This document shows positions 17,377 through 25,748 of a stretch of DNA of 64,000 bases, one piece after another. Under the pieces are notes generated by a model, which was not told where the DNA came from, ran no database searches, and saw only the letters and a list, made by a program, of their open reading frames with translations. Position 1 is the stretch's first letter; every line of letters starts with the position of its first letter. Position numbers and translations under genes: made by a program. The DNA is from Pseudarthrobacter sp. L1SW (lineage in GTDB: Bacteria; Actinomycetota; Actinomycetes; Actinomycetales; Micrococcaceae), in the NCBI RefSeq assembly GCF_020809045.1, contig NZ_CP078079.1:3472001-3536000 (forward strand), read 5' to 3'.

Positions 17377-18612
17377 ATGAACGAGGCACTTTCACCCTCC
17401 CGCAGGCCTGGCATCCGCGCAGCGATGTTTGTTGATTTCGACAACGTCTTTACCGGCCTGCAGGCGCTGGATCCGTTGGCGGCGAAGCGGTTCGCCGAGG
17501 ACCCCAAGCATTGGGCCGACGCCTTGTCCGCCGGGGGTTCCGGAGAGGGGCCGCGCCGCTTCCTGATCCGCAACTGCTACCTGAACCCGATGGTGTACTC
17601 GAAGTACCGGACGTACTGGACCCGCGCCGGCTTCCGCGTGATCGACTGCCCGTCGCTGACGCAGCGGGGGAAGAGCAGCACGGACATCAACCTGGTGCTG
17701 GACGCAATGGACGCGCTCTCCGGAAGCGGCGGCATCGAAGAGTTCTTCATTGCTTCGGCCGATGCCGACTTCACGTCCCTGATCCAGCGCTTCCGTGCCG
17801 CTGACCGGATGACAACGGTCATCGCGGCCGGCGCGGTGGCTTTCGCTTACCGGGAGATGGCGGACCACGTGGTGGAATCCCACGATTTCGTTGCGATCCT
17901 CAACGGGACCACCGCGGAGCCCATCCATGCCGTGGCCTCTGCGAAACAGCCGCAGGTTCAGGCTGCAGCCAAGGCGAAAACCAAAGCCAGCTCGCCCGCC
18001 ATCCGCGAGGTCCTGGAGTTCGTACGCTCCGCGCCGGGGCCGGTGGTGGGCGCGATGGTGGCCCACCGGGCGCTCACGGCGGACCCTTCCCTGAAGACCG
18101 ACTGGGGCGGGTTCGGAAAATTCGGGACGTGGGTCTCGCAGATCGGCAAGGACGTGGAATATTCGGCAGCCCAAGGCGGCTGGGTCTGGGACGGGAAGCG
18201 GTTCTCGGTCGAGGATCTTCCCGTGCCGGCCGAGCAGCAACCGGGCATCGAGGAGCAGGTCACCCGCGTGACGGATGTGCCCGCCCTTTCGTCCGCCCAG
18301 TTCCGGCAGATTTTCCAGTCCATGGCAGCCCGGCTCCGTGAACATCCGCTCAACCGCACCGAGCTGTCCCGGCAGGTGCGGGACGACTGCGTTAGCGCAG
18401 GCCAACCAGTGTCACGCAATGCGGTGAGCTTCGTCCTGCAGGGCCTCACCTACGCCAACTTCCAGCTCAGCGACGAGGCGACGGCGGAAGAGCTGGCAGC
18501 AGCGTGGACGGCGAACGTGGAAGAACTCTGCCGGGTGGCGCTGCTGGAGTTCGACGCCGCTGAAAAGCTCGCAGTGCGGCGGTGGGCCAGCGGAGGCCTG
18601 CTGGAAGCCTAA
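17377..18612 (+). CDS. NYN-domain (PIN-like) ribonuclease with C-terminal OST-HTH/LOTUS-like segment
   Basis: 411 residues. N-terminal NYN domain: FVDFDNVF (first acidic residues), [17 protein letters not shown] and [14 protein letters not shown] give the four Asp expected of a metal-dependent nuclease. After an Ala/Lys-rich linker (about 195-210) residues 210-280 ([21 protein letters not shown] ... [11 protein letters not shown]) look like an OST-HTH/LOTUS winged helix, an RNA-binding module often paired with NYN. The C-terminal 120 residues are helical and unassigned. Its stop overlaps the stop of the convergent VOC gene by 3 nt. Confidence 0.8.
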   Translation: MNEALSPSRRPGIRAAMFVDFDNVFTGLQALDPLAAKRFAEDPKHWADALSAGGSGEGPRRFLIRNCYLNPMVYSKYRTYWTRAGFRVIDCPSLTQRGKSSTDINLVLDAMDALSGSGGIEEFFIASADADFTSLIQRFRAADRMTTVIAAGAVAFAYREMADHVVESHDFVAILNGTTAEPIHAVASAKQPQVQAAAKAKTKASSPAIREVLEFVRSAPGPVVGAMVAHRALTADPSLKTDWGGFGKFGTWVSQIGKDVEYSAAQGGWVWDGKRFSVEDLPVPAEQQPGIEEQVTRVTDVPALSSAQFRQIFQSMAARLREHPLNRTELSRQVRDDCVSAGQPVSRNAVSFVLQGLTYANFQLSDEATAEELAAAWTANVEELCRVALLEFDAAEKLAVRRWASGGLLEA

Positions 18613-18980
18613 ACGTGCTGGTCGAAAAGCACCGGGTTGCCGTCCGGATCCAGCAGCATAAAGCTCGCAGGCCCGGTGGTCCCCTCGTCCGCCTCGGAGA
18701 GGAATTCCATGCCCTTGGCTTTCAGTTCGCGCTGGAGTTGGCGCACGTCCGTGAACGGCTCCACCGGCTCCGCGTTCTGGTTCCAGCCCGGGTTGAACGT
18801 CAGCATGTTCTTCTCGAACATGCCCTGGAAGAGTCCGATGACGGTGTCACCGTTCTTCAGGATCAGCCAGTTCTGCGTGATGTCGCCGCCGAACCTGCTG
18901 AAGCCAAGGTTCTCGTAGAACGCAGCGGAAGCCGCGATGTCCTTGACCGCCAGGCTGACCGAAAAAGCGCCGAGCTGCAT
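18609..18980 (-). CDS. VOC (glyoxalase/bleomycin-resistance fold) protein
   Basis: 123 residues, two beta-alpha-beta-beta-beta repeats. [15 protein letters not shown] at the start and [13 protein letters not shown] at the end are typical of VOC proteins. Only part of the usual His/Glu metal set is evident, so enzymatic activity is uncertain. Tail-to-tail with the NYN gene, sharing the bases of the stop codons. Confidence 0.85.
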   Translation of the reverse strand: MQLGAFSVSLAVKDIAASAAFYENLGFSRFGGDITQNWLILKNGDTVIGLFQGMFEKNMLTFNPGWNQNAEPVEPFTDVRQLQRELKAKGMEFLSEADEGTTGPASFMLLDPDGNPVLFDQHV

Positions 18981-19085
18981 GTGCTACCCCACTCTCCAAA
19001 AGGGACGGAACTGCTGCCGGCCGCGATCCGGCGCGGCAGGAATAGACTACAAGCACAACATCCCTTCCAACATGGGGAGGTCCTC

Positions 19086-19409
19086 ATGGATGCCGAAACC
19101 GCCGCTGTGACCGGCCACGACGTCACCACAATCGTCTGCGTGTGCGGCAATACCGTCAGCCAGGATGGCCTGATCCAGGCCAACTCCCAGGGCGTGCCCG
19201 TTTACGCCGGCGGCCACACACCGGTGCCCGCAGGACTGGCGGCGTGGCCGGAGGACGAGGACCTGTACACCCTGTGTCCCACATGCGGCCGCGTGTACCG
19301 CGACGCGGTGATCGAAGAGACCGGGACCGCGCCCGTCGCTTTCCGGGTAGACGTCACCGCTGACCCGATTGCCGGCGCCATCCAGGCCCATTGGAACCTC
19401 AGCGGGTAG
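19086..19409 (+). CDS. Small cysteine-rich (zinc-ribbon-like) hypothetical protein
   Basis: 107 residues from ATG 19086, with GGGGAGG 8 nt upstream. Two Cys pairs, CVCGNT (about 18) and LCPTCGRVY (about 63), would make a four-Cys zinc ribbon. The segment between them (GVPVYAGGHTPVPAGLAAWP) is Gly/Pro-rich. I do not recognise a named family. Stands alone, divergent from the VOC gene. Confidence 0.7.
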   Translation: MDAETAAVTGHDVTTIVCVCGNTVSQDGLIQANSQGVPVYAGGHTPVPAGLAAWPEDEDLYTLCPTCGRVYRDAVIEETGTAPVAFRVDVTADPIAGAIQAHWNLSG

Positions 19410-19520
19410 TAAGGGGCACAGCAGTAAGGGCCACAGCCGAAACCAGCCACATCCTCCGGCGGCTATTATGCTGAGCGGACCATCCTGGAGGAGCAGGCCC
19501 TGTCGGTACCTGCCAGCGGC

Positions 19521-19559
19521 AAGCGGACGACGGCGGGAGGTTCCCGCCGTCGTCCGCTT
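19521..19559. repeat. Intergenic palindromic repeat, copy 6
   Basis: Consensus-like copy: 18-bp perfect stem AAGCGGACGACGGCGGGA, loop GGT. It lies between the convergent zinc-ribbon and AAHS transporter genes, and TTTCTGTTTCT follows on the + side. Confidence 0.88.
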
Positions 19560-19599
19560 TCTGTTTCTCAGGCGCCGTCAAAGGCGAGGCCGCAGCGTC

Positions 19600-20967
19600 T
19601 CAGCGGGCAGCTTCAGTTTCGAAGGGCGCCTCGGAGGTGTTTTCCACCGCCGCGGAGGCTGCCGGCGTGCGGACCAGCAGCGTAGCCACCGCCGCAAGGA
19701 TCAGTGGCACAGCCAAGGCCATGAAGTAACCAGAGACGCCCAGCCCGCCGAGGATCAACCCGCCCAAGGCCGAACCCACGATGGAGCCAAGGCGTCCGAT
19801 GCCGATGCCCCAACCCGTGGCAGTGGCCCGAAGCTGGGTAGGGTAGGCATTGGCGATGAGGTAGTTGAGGGCAAGCTGTTGGCCGCCGATGCCGAAACCG
19901 GCCAGGCCGATCAAAACGAACACCAGCGCAAAGTTTGAACCGGCCAGGCCCAGACCCAATGCAATCAGGATCCCGGCACCGAACATTGCCAGCAGCAATT
20001 TACGGGCGTTCACCCTAGGCAGGATGATCGACAACGGAATCGCGAAGAGAATGAACGCGCCGTTGACAGTCACAGTGCCCATAGCCGCCTGAGAGCCTGC
20101 CAGCCCCAGTGCTTTCAGGGCGGTGGGCATCCACAGGAGCAACAGGTACCAGGCAATCCAGTTCAAAAGATAAGTAGCGAACACTGCGATAGTGACCACC
20201 CGGTACCTCGCAGAGAAAAGCGCCGCAACGGAAGTCCGGTCCGATTTCTTGTCCTCTGTTATCAGTTCGGCCTCCGGGTCCACCGGCTGGCCGAACATAG
20301 CCTCCATAATCCGGCGCGCCTGCGCCTGTGCAACTGGGTTTCGCCTGGTGGCGAGGAAGACGGGTGATTCGGGGAGCAGCTTCGCGCAGACGAGCAACAG
20401 CGCGAGAGGAAGCACTCCGCCCACGAGGAAGATGCCGCGCCAGCCCATCACGGGAAGCCAGGCCGCGGCCACCAGACCGCCGAGCAATGCGCCGCCGGGC
20501 AGGCCCAGGAGCACAAGGGTCATGAACGTGCCGCGGCGTGCCTTTGGGCTGAACTCCGCCGTCAGTGCCAGGAGCGCCGGCGTGGCCCCGCCCATGCCCA
20601 GGCCGATCAGGAAACGCAGAACAACAATCTGCTCCAGGGTCTGGGCAAAGGCGCCCGCGAGCGAGAAGACGCCGAAGAGGATCAGTGCCAGGAGGATGGT
20701 CTTTTTGCGGCCGATTCGGTCCCCAAAGGTGCCCAAAGTCATGGCGCCCGCGCACATTCCAATGGTGCTGGCAGTGATGACCCAGGTCATGTCGGTAGCC
20801 TGAAGACCGAAGTCATCAGCGATCGCCGGGCCGATGAAGGCAATCGACTGGGTATCGAACCCGTCCAACAAAGCGATCACGAAGCACAGGGCCACAACGG
20901 ACCAGCGCTTCGCTCCCATAGGTGTTTTGTCGATGACGTCCTGGACGTTATAGGCGGTTTTAGTCAA
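19600..20967 (-). CDS. MFS transporter, AAHS (aromatic acid:H+ symporter) family
   Basis: 455 residues from TTG 20967 (GAAAGAGAG upstream). First helix contains LLDGFDTQSIAF, close to the DGFD-type signature of PcaK/BenK-like symporters, where the Asp is needed for transport; the loop 2-3 motif GTFGDRIGRKK is also present. Twelve helices with a central charged loop (about 215-240). Predicted to import a benzoate- or hydroxybenzoate-like acid. No aromatic catabolic gene is adjacent, so the substrate is open. Confidence 0.85.
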   Translation of the reverse strand: MTKTAYNVQDVIDKTPMGAKRWSVVALCFVIALLDGFDTQSIAFIGPAIADDFGLQATDMTWVITASTIGMCAGAMTLGTFGDRIGRKKTILLALILFGVFSLAGAFAQTLEQIVVLRFLIGLGMGGATPALLALTAEFSPKARRGTFMTLVLLGLPGGALLGGLVAAAWLPVMGWRGIFLVGGVLPLALLLVCAKLLPESPVFLATRRNPVAQAQARRIMEAMFGQPVDPEAELITEDKKSDRTSVAALFSARYRVVTIAVFATYLLNWIAWYLLLLWMPTALKALGLAGSQAAMGTVTVNGAFILFAIPLSIILPRVNARKLLLAMFGAGILIALGLGLAGSNFALVFVLIGLAGFGIGGQQLALNYLIANAYPTQLRATATGWGIGIGRLGSIVGSALGGLILGGLGVSGYFMALAVPLILAAVATLLVRTPAASAAVENTSEAPFETEAAR

Positions 20968-21547
20968 CGCTGACTCTCTTTCAACTGTCTGTTGGCGCTC
21001 GGCGAACCGGAGAATTGCCGCGGCGGCGCACTGCAGTAGGCACTGCGCTTGCCAGTGGTCACCCCTCGCAATATGGCAACCCTAGGGCGATTATTGACAG
21101 AAGAAAAATACCTATTCAGGCGGTATTGATATCCCAAATAGCTGAATCCACCAAGCAACCGGAATCGATTCAGGGCGTCCAGCGAAGGTGCTTCCAGAAT
21201 TGCTAGGCAATTATCGCCGAGGGCTGCCGCGCAGGAAATCGCCACTGCCGCCATCGTGGCGCCGGAGGCGCGCGCAGTGACCCTTCACATGTATGCCGGG
21301 ATCCCAGGGACGGCCGCTCGTCGCAGGACCCGGACCACTTCGAGCCGATCCCTAAGAAAACTCAAGGCCGGTACCGACGCCGTTATCAACATTCGAGAAT
21401 CTTCAGCTCAAGGGCAAGGAGGACGTCGGGTTCTGATTCATCGGACTGGACACGAAGAGAAGTAAGCGGACGACGGCGGGAGGTCCCGGCGTCGTCCGCT
21501 TGCTGTTTGCCAGGCGTCGCTTGCCTAGCTGGCGCCGCCCGGTACTT
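20968..21547. other. 580-bp intergenic stretch, AAHS promoter side plus unassigned DNA
   Basis: The left part should hold the AAHS promoter; AATACC (21107) and GGTATT (21122) form a spaced 6-bp inverted repeat that could be an operator. The middle (21250-21450) has short open frames on both strands, none with a recognisable family or ribosome site; it may be a decayed gene. The right end is palindromic repeat copy 7. Confidence 0.55.
21464..21501. repeat. Intergenic palindromic repeat, copy 7 (one arm mutated)
   Basis: AAGCGGACGACGGCGGGA with right arm TCCCGGCGTCGTCCGCTT: one uncompensated mismatch (C to G), loop GG. Located at the 3' end of the SRPBCC gene. Confidence 0.85.
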
Positions 21548-22021
21548 CTACAGCTGTCCGGTGGGGCCGGTGTCCTTGACTTCGCCTCGCCAGGCGCCGG
21601 TTTCGGTGCCGCGCGATTCGATGAAGTCCTTGAACTTGCGCATGTCGGCCTTGACCTGCATCTCGTCCATCTTCAGTGCCGCGCCTGCCTTTTCAGTGAG
21701 GGTCTCCGGCGCCCATTCGAAATGGACCCTGACCTTCGTGTGGTTGGCATCCAGCGGCGTAAACCTGATGATGCCGGCATGGGATTTGCCGTCGGTGCTG
21801 CGCCAGGCGATCCGGTCGTCAGGCTCCTGGTCAACTATTTCTGTATCGAATTCCCGCTGCACGCCGCCCACCTTGGTGACCCAATGGTTGGTAGTGTCTG
21901 TCAGCTGGGTTACCGATTCCACACCGGACATGAACTGCGGAAAGGATTCGAACTGGGTCCACTGGTTGTACGCGGTCCGCACAGGTACAGCGACTTCAAC
22001 GGTCTCTTCAACGTGTTCCAT
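21548..22021 (-). CDS. SRPBCC (START-like) family protein, polyketide-cyclase/dehydrase type
   Basis: 157 residues from ATG 22021, which has a perfect AGGAGGAAG site. START-like fold: VEVAVPVRTAYNQWTQFESFPQFM at the N-terminus is the classical opening of this family (strand, helix, FP-x-F), then an antiparallel sheet and a long C-terminal helix (MQVKADMRKFKDFIE). Such proteins hold a hydrophobic ligand in the cavity; the small stand-alone actinobacterial ones have no assigned ligand. Confidence 0.87.
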   Translation of the reverse strand: MEHVEETVEVAVPVRTAYNQWTQFESFPQFMSGVESVTQLTDTTNHWVTKVGGVQREFDTEIVDQEPDDRIAWRSTDGKSHAGIIRFTPLDANHTKVRVHFEWAPETLTEKAGAALKMDEMQVKADMRKFKDFIESRGTETGAWRGEVKDTGPTGQL

Positions 22022-22149
22022 CTGCTTCCTCCTCATGACGGACGGCCGCAACAGCGGACCGGCAGAGCGTGCCATCCTGCCAGCCAGGCAGCCGCCACCC
22101 CTGCACGATAAATCCGGCGGCGAGCTGTGTCCAGACCTTCGGAATAACG

Positions 22150-22178
22150 GACGACGGCGGGAGGTGCCCGCCGTCGTC
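22150..22178. repeat. Intergenic palindromic repeat, copy 8 (shortened stem)
   Basis: 12-bp stem GACGACGGCGGG / CCCGCCGTCGTC with loop AGGTG; the outer GCGG part of the right arm is lost (CGGT). It lies between the divergent SRPBCC and GNAT genes. Confidence 0.8.
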
Positions 22179-22241
22179 GGTCACCGGATGCAGGTGGCGG
22201 CGTTCCCGGCGCCGCCCGGCGTGATGTGCTGCAGTAAATTT

Positions 22242-22721
22242 ATGCTGGTGATTTCCATTGACCGGGACGATCCCGCACGCGGCGACGTCCATCAGCTCCT
22301 CACCGAACACCTGGCGGACATGTACGCCACGTCCCCGGCCGAAAGCGTCCATGCCCTGGACCACACCGCGTTGTCCGGGCCGTCGATCACATTCTGGACG
22401 GCCCGCGAGGACGGTGATCTGCTGGGGTGCGGCGCGCTCAAGCTCCTGGAGTCCCCACCCGGGTCCACGCTCCACGGCGAGATCAAATCCATGCGCACCA
22501 CGGCAAGCGCACGCGGACGGGGCGTGGCGACGCTGATGCTCCGCCACATCCTCAACGACGCCCGCGCCCGGAACCTGGAGCGCGTCTATCTTGAGACCGG
22601 AACCGAGGATTACTTCGCTCCGGCCCGGCGCCTGTATGCCCGGAACGGCTTCACCGAGTGCCCGCCGCTTGCCGGCTACACCGTGGACCCCAACAGCGTC
22701 TTCATGGAACTCCCCCTCTAA
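22242..22721 (+). CDS. GNAT-family N-acetyltransferase
   Basis: 159 residues from ATG 22242. GNAT core with the acetyl-CoA loop ARGRGVATLML (motif A, about 87-97) and C-terminal FAPARRLYARNGFTECPPLAGY, typical of small stand-alone GNATs (PhnO/YjaB-like group). Acetylates an unidentified amine. A decayed copy of its 3' end lies at 32614-32703. No ribosome site is obvious, so the exact start is moderately certain. Confidence 0.88.
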   Translation: MLVISIDRDDPARGDVHQLLTEHLADMYATSPAESVHALDHTALSGPSITFWTAREDGDLLGCGALKLLESPPGSTLHGEIKSMRTTASARGRGVATLMLRHILNDARARNLERVYLETGTEDYFAPARRLYARNGFTECPPLAGYTVDPNSVFMELPL

Positions 22722-22829
22722 CGAAGGCCCGCTTTCCCATCAAGCGCCGGTGACATTGGTCAACACCGTCGTAGGCTACTAACCAGGGCGGACAATGAGG
22801 GCGGCCTTGGGCCTCGAAGGGAACATCGA

Positions 22830-24443
22830 GTGGACAGTAGTGCCGGTTACTGGTTCTTGAGTGGTGCTGAGCGGGCACATGCTGCCACCAGCGTGCACGC
22901 GGAAGGTGCCGGATCGCAGGCCTGGTCTGAGGGCAACCTGGTGCGGCCCCTGGTTCATGGGGCAGCCTACTTCGCCCGGCTCCATGAGGAGCTGTCCGCA
23001 CTTCAACCGGGCGACCGTGTATGGTTCACCGACTGGCGAGGCGACGGCGACGAAAAGCTTACGGACGACGGGCCGACGATCGGCGAGTTGCTGGCGCGGT
23101 TGGCCCGGGCGGGAGTGGAAGTGCGCGGCCTGGTCTGGAGGTCCCACGGAGAGCGGGTCTCTGCCCCCATGAGCAACCTGTCCAACGAACACCTCAGCCG
23201 CCAGATCAACGACGCCGGCGGCGAAGTGCTGCTGGACCAGCGGGTGCGCCTCTTCGGCTGCCACCACCAGAAACTGTTCGTCATCCGCAACCGCAACGAC
23301 CCTTCGCGGGACGTCGCGTTCGTTGGCGGAATCGACCTGTCCCACAGCCGCCGGGACGACGCCAACCACATGGGTGATCCGCAGGCGGTGGAGATGGATC
23401 CCCGGTACGGGAAACAACCTCCGTGGCACGACGCCGCCCTCGAACTCCGGGGCCCGGTGGTGGCTGATGTGCTGGAGTTGTTCGCGGAGAGGTGGAACGA
23501 CCCCCATCCCCTGGACCGGCGCACGCCGTACCGGATGCTGCTGCAGCGGCTGGCAGGCATGCCCCGGCATCCCAAACCACTGCCGGAGACTGCGCCGCCG
23601 CCGCCGCCGGCCGGCCCCCATGCCGTGCAGCTGCTGCGGACCTACGGCGTGAAGCATCCGCCGTTCCCCTTCGCCCCGGGTGGTGAGCGGAGCGTGGCCC
23701 AGGCCTATACCAAGGCCTTCTCCCTGGCCCGTTCCCTGATCTACATCGAGGACCAGTACCTGTGGTCGGCTGAGGTGGCAGCCGGAATCGCGGCGGCCCT
23801 CGAGCAGAACCCCGGGTTGAACGTGATCGCCGTGGTGCCGCGCTACCCGGATTCGGACGGTGCGCTCGGCGGGCCGCCCAAGCGGCTGGGCCAGCTGCGC
23901 GCCATTGAGACAATACGCCGCGCGGCACCGGACAGATTCGGGGTGTTCAACCTCGAGAACAGGGCCGGGACTCCCATCTATGTCCACGCCAAGGTCTGCA
24001 TCATTGACGACACCTGGTTCACCTGCGGGTCGGACAACTTCAACCGCCGGTCCTGGACCACGGACAGCGAGCTGACCTGCGCGGTCATTGACACCTCTGC
24101 CGGCCAGCGTGGCGAGCCCGGCCTTGGCACGGGTCCGGGTTCTTCCCGTCCGTTGCCCCACTCGCTCCGGCTCCAGCTCTGGGCCGAACACCTGGGCCTG
24201 GACCAGGATGACCCCCGGCTCAACGATCCGGCAGACGGCCTCAGCCTGTGGAATGCCGCCGCCGATGCCCTGGACGAGTGGCACAAGCCCGGAAGCCACG
24301 GGCCCCGCCCCAAAGGACATGCACGGCACCACGTTACGGAACCGGTGACGCCCCTGCAGCGTCTCTGGGCGGCTCCCGCCAACCGCTTTTTCGTGGACCC
24401 GGACGGCCGCCCCCGCAAACTGCGCGGCACCACCCGGTTTTAG
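22830..24443 (+). CDS. Phospholipase D-family protein
   Basis: 537 residues from GTG 22830 (GAAGGGA upstream). Two HKD motifs: HHQKLFVIRN (about 145), followed by VAFVGGIDLS, and VHAKVCIIDD (about 384), followed by GSDNFNRRS. Both carry the His-Lys-Asp/Asn catalytic set, so a bilobal PLD active site is intact. A proline run (about 253-260) links the lobes. No signal peptide is visible. Predicted to hydrolyse or transfer phosphatidyl groups, but PLD-fold proteins also include nucleases. Confidence 0.88.
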   Translation: MDSSAGYWFLSGAERAHAATSVHAEGAGSQAWSEGNLVRPLVHGAAYFARLHEELSALQPGDRVWFTDWRGDGDEKLTDDGPTIGELLARLARAGVEVRGLVWRSHGERVSAPMSNLSNEHLSRQINDAGGEVLLDQRVRLFGCHHQKLFVIRNRNDPSRDVAFVGGIDLSHSRRDDANHMGDPQAVEMDPRYGKQPPWHDAALELRGPVVADVLELFAERWNDPHPLDRRTPYRMLLQRLAGMPRHPKPLPETAPPPPPAGPHAVQLLRTYGVKHPPFPFAPGGERSVAQAYTKAFSLARSLIYIEDQYLWSAEVAAGIAAALEQNPGLNVIAVVPRYPDSDGALGGPPKRLGQLRAIETIRRAAPDRFGVFNLENRAGTPIYVHAKVCIIDDTWFTCGSDNFNRRSWTTDSELTCAVIDTSAGQRGEPGLGTGPGSSRPLPHSLRLQLWAEHLGLDQDDPRLNDPADGLSLWNAAADALDEWHKPGSHGPRPKGHARHHVTEPVTPLQRLWAAPANRFFVDPDGRPRKLRGTTRF

Positions 24444-24485
24444 CAGGCAAGTCCACGTGTGGAGATGGCAACATCAGTGCTCTTC

Positions 24486-25748
24486 TTAACGCGGATTCTC
24501 CTTTCGTAAGTCCCCCCGGGCCAGCCTGCGCGTCACCTCGGTGAGCAGCTCCATCCCGCGGAGCGCGTCGTCATCGCGGGTGTATTCGGCCTCATTGTGG
24601 GAGATGCCCTCCACGCTCGGCACAAATAGCATCACCGTGGGCACCGCGTCCTTCAGGTTTGTCGAATCGTGGCCTGCGACGGTCATGACATCGGCGTGGG
24701 TGAACCCCAGATGCTCAGCGCTTTTCCTGCCCAGTTCCACGCCGGCGGGCTGGTAGCCCACGAGTCCCCAGCTGTGCGTCAGTTCCAGGGCGATGGCGGT
24801 CCGGGAGCTTTCCGCGGCGTCGATAATCCGCTTGTCCAACAGCGCAACAGCCCGGGCCAGCACATCCTCGTCCGGGGAGCGGAGGTCCAGGTTCATGAGC
24901 ACCTGGCGGGCAACCGTCACCGGAGAATTAGGCAGCACGTTCATTTCCGAAACGGAGGTGTGGAGCAAACCAGGTTCGAATTCAGCGGTCAGTTCACGCG
25001 CGGCCGTGATGACCAATGCTGCCCCATAGAGCGCGTCACGGCGGTCCTCCATGCGGGTGGCGCCGGTGTGGGACTGGGCTCCATCGACGGTGACACGGTA
25101 CTTGCTGGCGGCCCAGGTCCGGTGGACGATCCCCACGTCGGTTCCGCTCTCCTCCAGCGTCCTGCCCTGCTCAATATGGATCTCGGCGTAGAGTGCGACG
25201 CTGGCCAGTCCAGGCGCTTTCCCATCCGGCCTCCGGTGCCCCCCGGCAAGGGCCTGGCCGACAGTTATGCCTCCGCCATCGGTAGTGGCCAGGGCACTCT
25301 CCAATGGCATCTTCCCCGTGAAAACGGAGCTTCCCATCATGCTCGGGGCGAACCGGCTGCCTTCCTCGTTGAACCAGTTCACCACCGCCAGGTTGTAGGC
25401 GGGCGCCTGGGTTCCGGCCCCGAATTCCTCAGCCACACGAGCACATGCGTACGCTGCGGCCAGCACACCATAGGCGCCGTCGTATCGGCCCGCCAAGGGC
25501 TGCGAGTCCAGGTGTGAGCCCACCAAAACGTACGGTGCGCCGGGATTCAGCTCAACGGTCCCGAACTGGTTGCCGGCGTCATCCACCGTTTCTTCGAATC
25601 CGTGCCGGGCCAGCCAGTCACCGAACCATTTCCGGGTGGCGTGGTCGGCCTGGGTGCCCGCCTGCCGGTCCACGCCGCCGCCGGGTGTGGCACCAAAGCG
25701 GGACATTTCCGCGAAATCTTCCAGGAATTGAGTATCAGTAGTGCTCAT
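24486..25748 (-). CDS. Hydantoinase/carbamoylase-type amidase (M20 family)
   Basis: 420 residues. Two-zinc M20 core: GSHLDSQP (His-x-Asp), GRYDGAYGVL, NEEGSRF and HIEQGRTLE, plus a dimerisation domain (about 215-330). This set defines N-carbamoyl-L-amino-acid hydrolases, beta-ureidopropionase and allantoate amidohydrolases, which release CO2 and ammonia from ureido groups. Overlaps the stop of the preceding amidohydrolase by 4 nt, so the two are translationally coupled. Which ureido compound is used cannot be read from sequence. Confidence 0.9.
   Translation of the reverse strand: MSTTDTQFLEDFAEMSRFGATPGGGVDRQAGTQADHATRKWFGDWLARHGFEETVDDAGNQFGTVELNPGAPYVLVGSHLDSQPLAGRYDGAYGVLAAAYACARVAEEFGAGTQAPAYNLAVVNWFNEEGSRFAPSMMGSSVFTGKMPLESALATTDGGGITVGQALAGGHRRPDGKAPGLASVALYAEIHIEQGRTLEESGTDVGIVHRTWAASKYRVTVDGAQSHTGATRMEDRRDALYGAALVITAARELTAEFEPGLLHTSVSEMNVLPNSPVTVARQVLMNLDLRSPDEDVLARAVALLDKRIIDAAESSRTAIALELTHSWGLVGYQPAGVELGRKSAEHLGFTHADVMTVAGHDSTNLKDAVPTVMLFVPSVEGISHNEAEYTRDDDALRGMELLTEVTRRLARGDLRKENPR

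Noticed and set aside
20968..21254. A 96-codon frame on the - strand ending at the AAHS transporter start
   Set aside because: Composition is not gene-like, no ribosome site, no recognisable family, and it would occupy the space needed for the transporter promoter.
21256..21465. A 69-codon + strand frame in the AAHS/SRPBCC gap
   Set aside because: Arg/Thr/Ser-rich, no family, ends inside a palindromic repeat. At most a decayed gene.
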